64,000 nucleotides of DNA from Agrobacterium sp. a22-2 (GTDB lineage Bacteria; Pseudomonadota; Alphaproteobacteria; Rhizobiales; Rhizobiaceae): contig NZ_JAAXMM010000018.1 of NCBI RefSeq assembly GCF_012276985.1, positions 62,001 to 126,000 on the forward strand. The letters are read 5' to 3'. A model generated the notes under the pieces. It saw only the letters and a program-made list of their open reading frames with translations. It made no database searches and had not been told where the DNA came from. The translations under genes and the position numbers were made by a program. Positions 52,435 to 60,719 of this stretch are shown in pieces. Positions within the stretch are counted from its first letter, which is position 1. Each line of letters starts with the position of its first letter.

Positions 52435-52794
52435 TTATTCACTCTCCTTGGGCAACGGTACGGCCGTTGTCTCCGCATGGCTGAAACGGCGCGTGCCGAG
52501 ACGCACGATCTTCAGTCTGCTGGCGCAATGGGGATCGGGACAGGCGATCTCGGCATCCGAAGTCATCCAGTCGTTCTTGTGGGTCGGCCGCTGCTTGGCC
52601 GCCAGAAGCGGCAGGACGGCCGAGATCGAATAGATAGAAAACCCCTGGCCAGCCGGCATGGACAGCATCTCGCCCTTGAGTTCGAAATAGTCGCCCGGCT
52701 TGGCGCCGCAATAGATCGGCTTGCCTTCGGGGATCACCGCCTCGACGCGAAGGTCGTAAAGCTCGAAACCGTCATCCACTGGTTCGTCGGGCAT
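52435..52794 (-). CDS. TIGR04076-family small protein
   Basis: A 119-residue protein of the TIGR04076 family: LYDLRVEAV, CGAKPGDYFELKGEMLSMP, FSIYSISAVLPLLAAKQR, NDWMTSDAEIACPDPHC (about residues 77-93), where the cysteines may bind a metal. GAGG precedes ATG 52794, one base before the upstream stop region. No activity is established. It is paired here with DUF3830 and a GntR regulator; this placement is a clue to a shared catabolic use. Confidence 0.7.
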   Translation of the reverse strand: MPDEPVDDGFELYDLRVEAVIPEGKPIYCGAKPGDYFELKGEMLSMPAGQGFSIYSISAVLPLLAAKQRPTHKNDWMTSDAEIACPDPHCASRLKIVRLGTRRFSHAETTAVPLPKESE

Positions 52795-52795
52795 G

Positions 52796-53284
52796 TCAGG
52801 CCTCGCCGCGCGAAAAGCGGACGTCGCAGGCACCGTTGCGGCGGATCACCCCGCAGGCTTCGGCCAGATGCGCCCGGTCTTCCGGCGCCACCTGCCCGAC
52901 GACGCTGCCGGCCAGCCAGCCGATCGGAAATAGCATGCGCGCACCAGGGCCATAAAAGATGCCGATATCGAAAATCGCGTTCGGGCTGCCACCCCACATG
53001 CGCGCAGGCACATAGCTGAGCACGATATCGCCCGGCTGCGGCGTCAGGGTCGCATTCTCGGCCGGCAGGGCCTTTGCGTAAGCAGTGCCTTCCAGATGGG
53101 CAGCGGGAATCGGGCAGGAAATCTCAGGCCCGGTCCACATTGCATGCAGCCCCGGCACGACACGCGGCTGCGCCAGATAGTCCCAGAAGAAGGCGGCGTT
53201 TTCCGGCGCCTTTTCCGCAGCAAGGGCGAACTTGACGGAGAGGCCGGAACGCGCCTCGCCGATGGTGATGAAGCGCTGGGTCAT
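52796..53284 (-). CDS. DUF3830-family protein (cyclophilin-like fold)
   Basis: A 162-residue DUF3830 protein: FALAAEKAPENAAFFWDYL (about residues 19-37), AMWTGPEISCPIPAAHL (about 48-64), GDIVLSYVPARMWGG and GIFYGPGARMLFPIGWL. The family folds like cyclophilin but has no accepted biochemical role. The start overlaps the GntR stop (ATGA), so the pair is translationally coupled. The operon encodes transport and redox genes, suggesting a catabolic rather than folding function. Confidence 0.75.
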   Translation of the reverse strand: MTQRFITIGEARSGLSVKFALAAEKAPENAAFFWDYLAQPRVVPGLHAMWTGPEISCPIPAAHLEGTAYAKALPAENATLTPQPGDIVLSYVPARMWGGSPNAIFDIGIFYGPGARMLFPIGWLAGSVVGQVAPEDRAHLAEACGVIRRNGACDVRFSRGEA

Positions 53285-54033
53285 TCTGTATCCTCTTCAG
53301 GCATGTCGTGAGGCAGGAGTTTTTCCCGCAGAAAGGCAAAGGGCCGGCTGATATCGGCGATCAGCGCCTCGCGTGCAGCCGCGCAATCGCGTGCATCCAG
53401 CGCCGTGACCATCGCCCGGTGGAAATGCGCCACATCGGCACCGGCCACTTTCGAACCGGCCTCGGAAAAGGCGTAGGCCGCGACGCGGGTGCAGGGGCCG
53501 GATTGCAGCCACAAGCTTTCGATCATCGGAATCAGCACCGTCGAGCCGCTGCAGCGATAGATCTGGAAATGGAATTTCTGGTTCAGCGTCACTTCGCGGT
53601 CAAAATCGCGCTTCTGGCTGAGCGAACGCACCTCATCCCATTCGGCGAGAATGTCTTTGACCATCGACAATTCCCGTGGCGTCATGCGCTGAGCCGCCAG
53701 GGAAATGGCCTCGCCTTCAATGAGAATGCGGGTGCGCAGCAGATCGTCGAGGCGCTCCAGAGTGACCGGCGGCACACGAACCGAGCGGTTCGGCAGCGCC
53801 TCGACCGCCTTTTCGCTGACCAGCCGGCCCAGAGCTTCTCGCACCGGCATGGTGCTGGTCATCATGGCATCGGCGAGGCCGCGAATGGTCAGCACCTGGC
53901 TCGGCTCGAACAGGCCGCAGATCAGCGCGCGGCGCAGTTCCGCATAGACCCGGTCCTGCACGGTTTCGCGCTCGATCGGCAGGAGCTGGGGGCCTGTCGG
54001 CTCAGAAAGCCTGCCGGTGACATTCTTTTGCAT
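53281..54033 (-). CDS. GntR/FCD-family transcriptional regulator
   Basis: A 250-residue regulator. The winged helix (IRGLADAMMTSTMPVREALGRLVSEKAVE, about 49-77) and an FCD helical domain (about 95-230, with Asp, His residues typical of a metal/carboxylate site) are clear. AGAGGG precedes ATG 54033. It heads an operon of DUF3830, TIGR04076, aldo/keto reductase, SnoaL-like and binding-protein genes, divergent from livGFHM. A copy of the shared AT-rich palindrome lies 24 bp upstream, so this is the leading candidate for the regulator that binds that motif. Confidence 0.87.
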   Translation of the reverse strand: MQKNVTGRLSEPTGPQLLPIERETVQDRVYAELRRALICGLFEPSQVLTIRGLADAMMTSTMPVREALGRLVSEKAVEALPNRSVRVPPVTLERLDDLLRTRILIEGEAISLAAQRMTPRELSMVKDILAEWDEVRSLSQKRDFDREVTLNQKFHFQIYRCSGSTVLIPMIESLWLQSGPCTRVAAYAFSEAGSKVAGADVAHFHRAMVTALDARDCAAAREALIADISRPFAFLREKLLPHDMPEEDTE

Positions 54034-54057
54034 GAAGCCCTCTTTGTGCTTGCACGA

Positions 54058-54075
54058 TAATTTAAACCTAAATAA
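54058..54075. promoter_or_regulatory. Shared palindrome copy D, GntR/liv divergent promoter
   Basis: TAATTTAA-AC-CTAAATAA matches the consensus TATTTTAA-N2-TTAAAATA at 12 of 16 positions. It lies 24 bp upstream of the GntR start and 66 bp upstream of livG, so it could control both sides of this 108-bp gap. Confidence 0.45.
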
Positions 54076-54141
54076 TTTGATCAATGCAAGTGTGATCACA
54101 GATCAAGAAAAAGAAAAATAGATTTCCGCCAGAGGAACAAG

Positions 54142-54942
54142 ATGAGTGCCATTCCAGACCCGCCGCTGTCCGCCGGACCCGCCGTGCTTCAGGTGCGCAA
54201 TGTCGTGAAACGATATGGCGGCATGGCCGCGGTCGACGACGTTTCCTTCTCGGTCCATGACGGCGAGATCCTCGGCCTGATCGGCCCGAACGGCGCCGGC
54301 AAGACGACCATGTTCGACCTTCTGGCCGGCAGCGTGCCGCCGACGGCCGGGCGGATCCTGCTGAATGGTGCCAATGTCTGCGACGAACCGGCCCATCGCC
54401 GCATTTCCCGCGGCCTCGGCCGTACCTTCCAGATCCCCCGCCCCTTTCCGGACCTGAGCCTGCTCGACAATGTGATGCTGGCCGGGCAGGACCAGGCGGG
54501 CGAACGGCTGCTCGGCAATTTCCTCACACCGCGCAAGGTGGCGGCCGAAGAGCGCGCCGCCCGGCAGAAAGCCATGGATCTGTTGGACCTGGTATCGCTG
54601 ACCCGCCTTGCGGAGGAGCCGGCAAGGATCCTCTCGGGCGGCCAGCGCAAGCTTCTGGAACTGGCCCGCGTCATGATGGCCGATCCGAGGATCATCCTGC
54701 TCGACGAACCGGCTGCCGGCGTCAATGCGACCCTGCTGGAAGTCATCATCGACCGGATCCGCGAGATCAATGCGCGCGGCATCACCTTCCTGCTCATCGA
54801 ACACAATATCGATATGGTCTCGCGCCTCTGCCACCGTGTGCTGGTGATGGCGAGCGGCCAATTGCTCTGCGAGGGACGCCCGGACGAAGTCGCCCGCGAC
54901 CCCCGCGTCATCGAGGCCTATCTTGGAGGGACCGCCGCATGA
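54142..54942 (+). CDS. livG: Branched-chain-type ABC transporter ATP-binding protein LivG
   Basis: A 266-residue ATPase. Walker A GPNGAGKTTMFD is at about residues 51-62, the LivG block RGLGRTFQIPRPFPDLSLLDNVML follows, signature LSGGQRKLLELARVMM is at about 171 and Walker B IILLDEPAAGVN. It leads livGFHM, whose receptor is encoded at 49650. Start ATG 54142 has AGAGGAA. The substrate is unknown; liv naming is by family. Confidence 0.92.
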   Translation: MSAIPDPPLSAGPAVLQVRNVVKRYGGMAAVDDVSFSVHDGEILGLIGPNGAGKTTMFDLLAGSVPPTAGRILLNGANVCDEPAHRRISRGLGRTFQIPRPFPDLSLLDNVMLAGQDQAGERLLGNFLTPRKVAAEERAARQKAMDLLDLVSLTRLAEEPARILSGGQRKLLELARVMMADPRIILLDEPAAGVNATLLEVIIDRIREINARGITFLLIEHNIDMVSRLCHRVLVMASGQLLCEGRPDEVARDPRVIEAYLGGTAA

Positions 54943-55685
54943 GCGAAACCGTCCTCCTCGTCAAAGACCTCGTCGCCGGCTATGAGCCCGGCCTGTCGAT
55001 CGTGCGCGGCACGTCGATCCGCGTCGTCAGGGGTGAGATCGTCGTGGTGCTCGGCCCGAACGGTGCCGGCAAGTCCAGCTTCATCAAGGCGATCGCCGGA
55101 CTGGTGCCGATCACCTCCGGCAAGGTCATGCTGGATGGCGCCGACATCACCGCCGCCCCGGCCCACAGCATGGTGCGACTTGGCCTTGCCTTCGTGCCGC
55201 AGACCGAAAACATCTTTCCGCTGATGAGCATCGAAGACAATCTGAAGGTCGCCGGCGGCATTCTTCCGCCGCGTCTGCTCCCCGAGCGGATTGCAGAAAT
55301 GTATGCGCTCTTTCCCGATCTCGCCGAACGGCGGAAGACGGCGGCCGGGAACCTCTCAGGCGGACAGCGGCAGATGCTGGCGGTCGCCCGCGCGCTGATC
55401 GTCCATCCCAAAGTGCTGGTGCTCGACGAACCGTCGGCCGGCCTGTCGCCGAAATTCGTTGGCATGGTCTTCGAGATGCTCGCCTCGATCCGCAAGACCG
55501 GCGTGACGATCCTGCTCGTCGAGCAGAATGCCAAGGCAGCCCTTGCCATCGGCGACCGAGCGTATGTGCTGGTCGAAGGCAAGGACCGCCACGAAGGCGT
55601 GGCCTCGCAATTGTGGAACGATCCAGTGGTCGCCGAACTCTATCTGGGTCAACGCGCCAAGACGGCACAGGGAGGTGCGGCATGA
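54939..55685 (+). CDS. livF: Branched-chain-type ABC transporter ATP-binding protein LivF
   Basis: A 248-residue ATPase. Walker A GPNGAGKSSFIKAI is at about residues 38-51, FVPQTENIFPLMSIEDNL (LivF block) near 86, signature LSGGQRQMLAVARAL near 138 and Walker B VLVLDEPSAGLSPKF. Translation is coupled to livG by an ATGA overlap and to livH by another. Confidence 0.92.
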   Translation: MSETVLLVKDLVAGYEPGLSIVRGTSIRVVRGEIVVVLGPNGAGKSSFIKAIAGLVPITSGKVMLDGADITAAPAHSMVRLGLAFVPQTENIFPLMSIEDNLKVAGGILPPRLLPERIAEMYALFPDLAERRKTAAGNLSGGQRQMLAVARALIVHPKVLVLDEPSAGLSPKFVGMVFEMLASIRKTGVTILLVEQNAKAALAIGDRAYVLVEGKDRHEGVASQLWNDPVVAELYLGQRAKTAQGGAA

Positions 55686-56590
55686 ACCTGCAATTCATCG
55701 TCGACGGATTGCTGACCGGATCGATGATCGGCCTTGGTGCCATCGGCGTCACGTTGACCTATTCGATCCTGCGCTTTTCCAATTTCGCCCATGGCGACCT
55801 GATGGCCTGGGGCACCTATGCGACACTGGCCGTGGTCACCGCTATCGGCGCCATCGTCGGCAAGGTGGCGCCGATCGGCCCGCTCTCCTTCGGCTGGCCA
55901 CTGATTATAGCCCTTGTGGCCGGCATGGCCTTCACCGGCCTGCTGGCCGTCACCCTCGACAAGATCCTCTTTTCCCGCATCCGCTCGAAAGGCCAGTCGA
56001 TCATCGTCGTCATGGCCAGCTTCGGCGCCTCCATGGCACTGCGCAGCCTGCTCGAATTCATGTTCACCTCGAAACCGGCCTATTTCAGCCGCGGCATCCA
56101 GATCGCCATGCCGGTCGGGCTTGGCATTCGCATCACGCCCGACCAGATCGTACTGCTGCTGCTGACCGTCGTGCTGGTCGTCGGCGTACATCTGATCATG
56201 ACCCGGACCCATTCCGGCCGTTCCATGCAGGCCGTCAGCCAGAACCCGGCGCTCGCCCGCGTCGTCGGCATCGACGTCGCCAAGGTGGTGCGCATCACCT
56301 GGCTGCTCGGCGGGGCGCTGGCCTGCGTCGCCGGTGTGATGATCGGCGTTCTCGTGCAGGTTCGCCCGCTGATGGGCTTCGACATGCTGCTGCCGATCTT
56401 TGCAGCTGCCATCCTCGGCGGCATCGGGAGCGTGCCCGGCGCCGTGCTCGGCGGGCTGATCATCGGCCTGGCGGAAGCCGGGGCCGTCCAGCTGATCGGC
56501 GCAGAATGGCGGGCCGCAGTCTCGTTCATCCTGCTGATGGCAGTGCTTTTCATTCGGCCGATCGGCCTGTTCGGCGTGAGGGAACGATAA
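55682..56590 (+). CDS. livH: Branched-chain-type ABC transporter permease LivH
   Basis: A 302-residue inner-membrane permease of the LivH family, with about eight helices. FNFAHG-type block appears as RFSNFAHGDLMAWGTYATL (about 31-49), RAVSQNPALARVVGIDV (near 190) and GGIGSVPGAVLGGLIIGLAEA (near 244-264) are typical. It overlaps livF by 4 bp, and its TAA stop shares a base with the livM start (TAATG). Confidence 0.9.
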   Translation: MNLQFIVDGLLTGSMIGLGAIGVTLTYSILRFSNFAHGDLMAWGTYATLAVVTAIGAIVGKVAPIGPLSFGWPLIIALVAGMAFTGLLAVTLDKILFSRIRSKGQSIIVVMASFGASMALRSLLEFMFTSKPAYFSRGIQIAMPVGLGIRITPDQIVLLLLTVVLVVGVHLIMTRTHSGRSMQAVSQNPALARVVGIDVAKVVRITWLLGGALACVAGVMIGVLVQVRPLMGFDMLLPIFAAAILGGIGSVPGAVLGGLIIGLAEAGAVQLIGAEWRAAVSFILLMAVLFIRPIGLFGVRER

Positions 56591-57567
56591 TGGATCTTGT
56601 AAGCTACGGCGCCTTCTTCATGACGACGGCCCTGATCTTCTCGCTGATGAGCCTTGGGCTCAACCTGCAATGGGGCCTGACGGGACTGTTCAATGTCGGC
56701 CTCGCCGGTTTTGTCGCCATCGGTGCCTACACCTCCGCCCTGGTGACGACCCCGGACGATCCCGCCCGTTTCGGCGGCCTGGACCTGCCGATCGCCATCG
56801 GCTGGATGGCCGCCATGCTGACGGCAGGCATTGCCGCTGCGATCGTCGGCGCAGCGACGTTGCGGCTCAAATCCGACTATCTGGCAATCACCACCTTCGG
56901 CGTTGCTGTGGTGGTGCAGCTGGTTGCGCTCAATGCCCAGAGCGTGACCGGCGGTCCGTTCGGCATCGGCTTCATTCCGCGCCCGTTCGGCGAGCTTGCC
57001 GATACGCCGCTCGCTTTCAATCTGGTCAACCTGGCAGTCGTCGGCGGCGTCACATTGCTGGCCTATCTGGCACTCGAGCACCTGGCCCGCAGCCCCTGGG
57101 GACGCGTGCTGAAGGCGCTGCGCGAAGACGAACGCGCCGCGGTATCGCTTGGCAAGAGCGCCCGCTTCTATCGCATCCAGGCCTTTGCCGTCGGCGGCGC
57201 GATCATGGGACTGGCCGGCGCTGTGCAGGCCCATTTCATCGGTTTCATCGCCCCGGAAAACTACCTGCCGACGCTGACCTTCCAGGTCTGGGTCATGCTG
57301 ATCGTCGGCGGCTCCGGCAGCAACAAGGGCGCGATCCTCGGCAGCATCGTCGTCTGGGCGATCTGGGTCGCCTCGGGAGCATTGACCAGTGCGCTGGCTC
57401 CGGTCGAACATCAGGCTCGCGCCGCCGCCCTGCAGATCGTTGCCATCGGTGTCATGCTCTGCCTGATCCTGCTGGTCAAGCCAACCGGCCTCTTCGCCGG
57501 CATCCGCCGCCGCAAGCCGGTAGGCAACCCGCCACTCGAGGACGCGGAGCAGAAAAACCCAGCATAA
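56590..57567 (+). CDS. livM: Branched-chain-type ABC transporter permease LivM
   Basis: A 325-residue permease: LGLNLQWGLTGLFNVGLAG (about 25-43), RLKSDYLAITTFGVAVVVQL (about 94-113), the coupling loop GRVLKALREDERAAVSLGKSA (about 172-192), and GGSGSNKGAILGSIVVW. It closes the liv operon. Thirteen bases beyond its stop is a good rho-independent terminator. Confidence 0.9.
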   Translation: MDLVSYGAFFMTTALIFSLMSLGLNLQWGLTGLFNVGLAGFVAIGAYTSALVTTPDDPARFGGLDLPIAIGWMAAMLTAGIAAAIVGAATLRLKSDYLAITTFGVAVVVQLVALNAQSVTGGPFGIGFIPRPFGELADTPLAFNLVNLAVVGGVTLLAYLALEHLARSPWGRVLKALREDERAAVSLGKSARFYRIQAFAVGGAIMGLAGAVQAHFIGFIAPENYLPTLTFQVWVMLIVGGSGSNKGAILGSIVVWAIWVASGALTSALAPVEHQARAAALQIVAIGVMLCLILLVKPTGLFAGIRRRKPVGNPPLEDAEQKNPA

Positions 57568-57580
57568 ATACCGCAAACAG

Positions 57581-57605
57581 AGGCGGCCGATTGGCCGCCT
57601 TTTTC
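57581..57605 (+). terminator. Rho-independent terminator of livGFHM
   Basis: AGGCGGCC-GATT-GGCCGCCT forms a perfect 8-bp stem with a 4-base loop (57581-57600), followed by TTTTC. It stands between livM and the convergent dioxygenase gene. Confidence 0.85.
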
Positions 57606-57629
57606 ATGGAACCGAATGTCTGCGGACGA

Positions 57630-58382
57630 TCAGGCTTGCGCCTTTTCCGTCTCGCTGATCGACTCGCGCACGACGCCATACTGGCTGCCCCAAGCATCGG
57701 TCATCGCGCAGCGGATATCCCAGAGCTCGGGGAAAAACCGGTGGCGGGCGCCGGCCTGCAGCAGATCGACCGGGCGACCTTTGAGCGATTTCGAGCCAAG
57801 GCCGATCGACCGATGGATCAGGTAGACGTGGTTGGCCCGGAATTTCTGGAACAACTCGTCATATTCGATCAGCGCCTCGGCAACGACATAGCTGTCGCAA
57901 TGGCTGTATTTGGTATCGTAGACGTCTTCGACCGTCAGGCCGCGCCCGTCGAGATAGGCCGACTTGAAGCCCTGCCAGAGATCCGGCGGCATGCGCAGCA
58001 AAAACTTAAAGCCGGGCGACTCCTGGCCGCTGCCATTGCCGAGCTGCAGGCGGATTTCCTGATATTCCTTCGGCGACATGGTCTCCAGCAAATCGAGCTG
58101 CTGGGTCATCATGCGCATCAAACGGTGCACGCGGCCCATCAAGGTAACGACGCGGTGCGTATCCTGCTTTTCCATGTAGTCGAGCACGTCGACCAGCGTA
58201 TAGGCCATCAGCTTCATCCAAAGCTCTTCGACCTGGTGCACGATCTGGAATTGCAGCTCGTCGGCATTGGCCATCTCGGCCAACGGCTTTTGACAGGTCA
58301 GCAGCTTGTCGCATTGCAGATAGACCCCGTAGTCGCGCATCTCAGGCGCTTCGATACGGGCATGATACTCTTCCTTTTGCAT
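57630..58382 (-). CDS. kynA: Tryptophan 2,3-dioxygenase family protein
   Basis: A 250-residue heme dioxygenase-family protein, shorter than typical bacterial TDO (about 280-300). The distal site is DELQFQIVHQVEELW with H49; IRLQLGNGSGQESPGF holds the substrate-carboxylate Arg (R111); FRANHVYLIHRSIG carries the probable proximal heme ligand H185. The usual glycine/threonine loop (GTGG) after it reads GLGSKSLKG, so substrate handling may differ. AAAGGAA precedes ATG 58382. It is divergent from an Lrp gene that probably regulates it. Tryptophan to N-formylkynurenine is the family reaction; a modified indole substrate is possible. No kynureninase was seen. Confidence 0.78.
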   Translation of the reverse strand: MQKEEYHARIEAPEMRDYGVYLQCDKLLTCQKPLAEMANADELQFQIVHQVEELWMKLMAYTLVDVLDYMEKQDTHRVVTLMGRVHRLMRMMTQQLDLLETMSPKEYQEIRLQLGNGSGQESPGFKFLLRMPPDLWQGFKSAYLDGRGLTVEDVYDTKYSHCDSYVVAEALIEYDELFQKFRANHVYLIHRSIGLGSKSLKGRPVDLLQAGARHRFFPELWDIRCAMTDAWGSQYGVVRESISETEKAQA

Positions 58383-58543
58383 CGGCCGTTCCTTTGTTCC
58401 CGGCCACGTCAAAAGAGCCGGTTCATTGTTTCCGAGCTGATAATAGGCAATTTTCCGCTGAACATTGTTTCTCTTTGTTGTTCGAAATCCCATTCTGGAG
58501 ATACGATCACTTCACAGATGCAGTCATGATGGAACGGTGTGCC
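58383..58543. promoter_or_regulatory. Divergent promoter, dioxygenase and Lrp gene
   Basis: A 161-bp gap with T-rich tracts (TTGTTTCTCTTTGTTGTTCG) typical of loosely conserved Lrp/AsnC sites. The shared AT-rich palindrome is not present. No exact inverted repeat stands out. Confidence 0.35.
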
Positions 58544-59011
58544 ATGAACGCCATAGACAAGAAGATCATCCAGATCCTGGAAGCCGATGCGCGGATCTCC
58601 TTCGCAGCACTTGCCGAGCAGACCGGGCTCAGCAAGTCGCCCTGCTGGAAAAGGGTCAAGGCGCTGGAAGATACAGGCGTGATCCGCAACTACGTGACGC
58701 GGCTCGACCCGGCCAAGCTGGGTTTCGGCGTCGAGGCCTTCGTGCAGGTGTCGATCGATTTCGAACTGTCGGACGCCTTCGAGACGTCGGTGCGCCATCA
58801 CCCGCTGATCTGGCGCTGCCACGCCACGACAGGCGATGCGGATTATCTGCTGCACATCATCGCCGCAGACATGGCGGCCCTCGACACGCTGCTGCGCCAG
58901 GAACTCTGTCGCCTGCCCGGCGTGCGCCGGACAGTCACCGCCATGGTGACCCGGGAAATCAAGGGCGACATCTCGCTGGCAGAAGCCGCCCGCCACGCAG
59001 GCCTCGGCTAG
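58544..59011 (+). CDS. Lrp/AsnC-family transcriptional regulator
   Basis: A 155-residue Lrp-type protein: N-terminal helix-turn-helix (IDKKIIQILEADARISFAAL, then TGLSKSPCWKRVKALEDTGVI) and a C-terminal RAM ligand domain (HHPLIWRCHATTGDADYLL). MNAIDKK at ATG 58544 matches the usual start; ATG 58529 is the alternative. Lrp proteins often sense the amino acid their partner gene degrades, so tryptophan control of the divergent dioxygenase is likely. Its stop overlaps the convergent rhaK by 4 bp. Confidence 0.87.
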   Translation: MNAIDKKIIQILEADARISFAALAEQTGLSKSPCWKRVKALEDTGVIRNYVTRLDPAKLGFGVEAFVQVSIDFELSDAFETSVRHHPLIWRCHATTGDADYLLHIIAADMAALDTLLRQELCRLPGVRRTVTAMVTREIKGDISLAEAARHAGLG

Positions 59012-60399
59012 AGCGTCCCCGCTGACGAGACGGCCTGCTGCCATTTCCGGTGATAGGCGGCAAGATCCAGGGATGACGCGATGTGGCTGTCGCGACCAGG
59101 TGGCGGCTTGCAGCCGGCCAGCAGAGCCGCACCTTGCGCCGTTCCGGTCGGCGCGCCATCGGCTAGCACGATGACATCGCGGCCGGCGATCGACGCCAGC
59201 GCCCTCAGATAGAGGTCGTTTCGGCAGAACGGACCTTCCACCACGATCGGCCCGTCGGCATGCAGCAGCTCGAGGCAGGCATGCGTCATCATCGCCACGT
59301 AAAGCGAGGCTGCCGCATGATGCTCGGCCGGACTGGCCGGTACGCCCAGCCATTGCATGCGATGCCCAGGATAGGGCCCAGACCCTTCGACGACATTGGG
59401 CAACACCATCAGCGAGCGCCCGATGACACCGGAGAGGACCGCATCGACCTCAGCCGGATCTGGTGTCTCGATATCCTTCGTCAGCGTCTCGAACTCCCGC
59501 CCGCCCATGAAGCGTGCCGAGGGCACGGGCTTGCCGAAGGCAGCGACATTGGCCAGCGTATCGCGGGCCGGGTCGAGCCCGACGATCGGGCTGCCGACCG
59601 CAAAACTGACCACCCAGGTACCGGTCGAGACCACCGAAAACGGTGCTTCGCGACGGATCAGATGCGGCAGCAGCGAAGCATTGGAATCGTGAATGCCGCA
59701 ATGGACGGGCATGTCGCCGGCAATCCCGGTCTGCTTGGCGATCTCCGGCAGCACCACGCCCAGCGCCTCGAAGGCCGAATGCACCGGCGCCATCAGATCG
59801 CGAATGCCGAGACGATCGACCAGCGCAGAATAGTCGCTGGCTTCCGGACGCCAGAGATCCGTGTGGCAGCCCAGCGACGTCACTTCATTGGCAGCGACGC
59901 CGGTCAGGCGGAAGGCCCAGTATTGCGGATAGGTGAGGATCGTTGCGGCCCGCGCGAAAGCATTGGGAAATGCGGTCTTCTGATAATGCAGCTGCGCACC
60001 GACATTGAGGCCCATGGCCAGGCGCGGCGAAAAGGTCTCGGTGAAATCAGGACGCACTGCGTCATAGGCGGCGCGGATCTCGTCTGGATACTCCTGCTCG
60101 TAATCGAGGACCGGCAGAGCAAGACCGCCATCCTCCGTCAGCAGAACGGCGCTCGCGCCATGGGTGGTAATGGAAATCGCATCGAAACCGGGCGTCTTTG
60201 CAAACGCCTTCAGCGATTCCAGCAAGAATGCCCAGAGCGCATCGATATCGTAGTGTTGATAGGGCGGGCCGGGCAGCACGCGGTTCGGCATGCGCCGTGC
60301 GGCGATCTCCGCGCCGGTCTCCACGTCAAGCACCACCAGCTTGGCATTGGTCTTGCCGATATCGAAGACGGCGACCCGTTCCAGCGACGCCGCGCTCAT
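59008..60399 (-). CDS. rhaK: Rhamnose-type sugar kinase (FGGY family)
   Basis: A 463-residue FGGY carbohydrate kinase. The N-terminal ATPase motif is VAVFDIGKTNAKLVVLD (residues 9-25), with ISITTHGASAVLL, GIHDSNASLLPHL and the C-terminal phosphate-binding region VVEGPFCRNDLYL. The start overlaps the mutarotase stop (ATGA at 60399). In Rhizobium leguminosarum rhaK is the last gene of rhaRSTPQUK and is needed for rhamnose use and transport. The gene order here is the same. Confidence 0.85.
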   Translation of the reverse strand: MSAASLERVAVFDIGKTNAKLVVLDVETGAEIAARRMPNRVLPGPPYQHYDIDALWAFLLESLKAFAKTPGFDAISITTHGASAVLLTEDGGLALPVLDYEQEYPDEIRAAYDAVRPDFTETFSPRLAMGLNVGAQLHYQKTAFPNAFARAATILTYPQYWAFRLTGVAANEVTSLGCHTDLWRPEASDYSALVDRLGIRDLMAPVHSAFEALGVVLPEIAKQTGIAGDMPVHCGIHDSNASLLPHLIRREAPFSVVSTGTWVVSFAVGSPIVGLDPARDTLANVAAFGKPVPSARFMGGREFETLTKDIETPDPAEVDAVLSGVIGRSLMVLPNVVEGSGPYPGHRMQWLGVPASPAEHHAAASLYVAMMTHACLELLHADGPIVVEGPFCRNDLYLRALASIAGRDVIVLADGAPTGTAQGAALLAGCKPPPGRDSHIASSLDLAAYHRKWQQAVSSAGTL

Positions 60400-60719
60400 G
60401 GCAGATGAAAGACCGTGACGAGATCGATGGCAATGGGTGAATTGTCGGGATTGCTCGCCATGATATCGGCCATGTGCGCCCACCAGCGCTTCATGACAGG
60501 ATGATGGGGCAGATCGGCCATGCCATGGACCTTGGGCCGAGTCAGCACGCCGAACAGAATATTGGTCTCGCGGTCGAGATGGATCGAATAGTCCGAGACG
60601 CCGGCCTCATGTAGCAGCGCCACGAGCTCCGGCCAGATCTCGTCATGGCGCTTCCTGTATTCCGCTTCCATGCCGGGATGAAGCTGCATCTTGAAAGCGT
60701 GCTTTTCCAGGTCTGCCAT
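60396..60719 (-). CDS. rhaU: L-rhamnose mutarotase
   Basis: A 107-residue dimeric alpha/beta barrel protein. MQLHPGMEAEYRKRHDEIWPEL (residues 11-32) contains the catalytic His, and YSIHLDRETNILFGVL, HPVMKRWWAHMADIM follow, all mutarotase signatures. It interconverts rhamnose anomers. ATGA overlaps link it to the permease upstream and the kinase downstream. Confidence 0.9.
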   Translation of the reverse strand: MADLEKHAFKMQLHPGMEAEYRKRHDEIWPELVALLHEAGVSDYSIHLDRETNILFGVLTRPKVHGMADLPHHPVMKRWWAHMADIMASNPDNSPIAIDLVTVFHLP

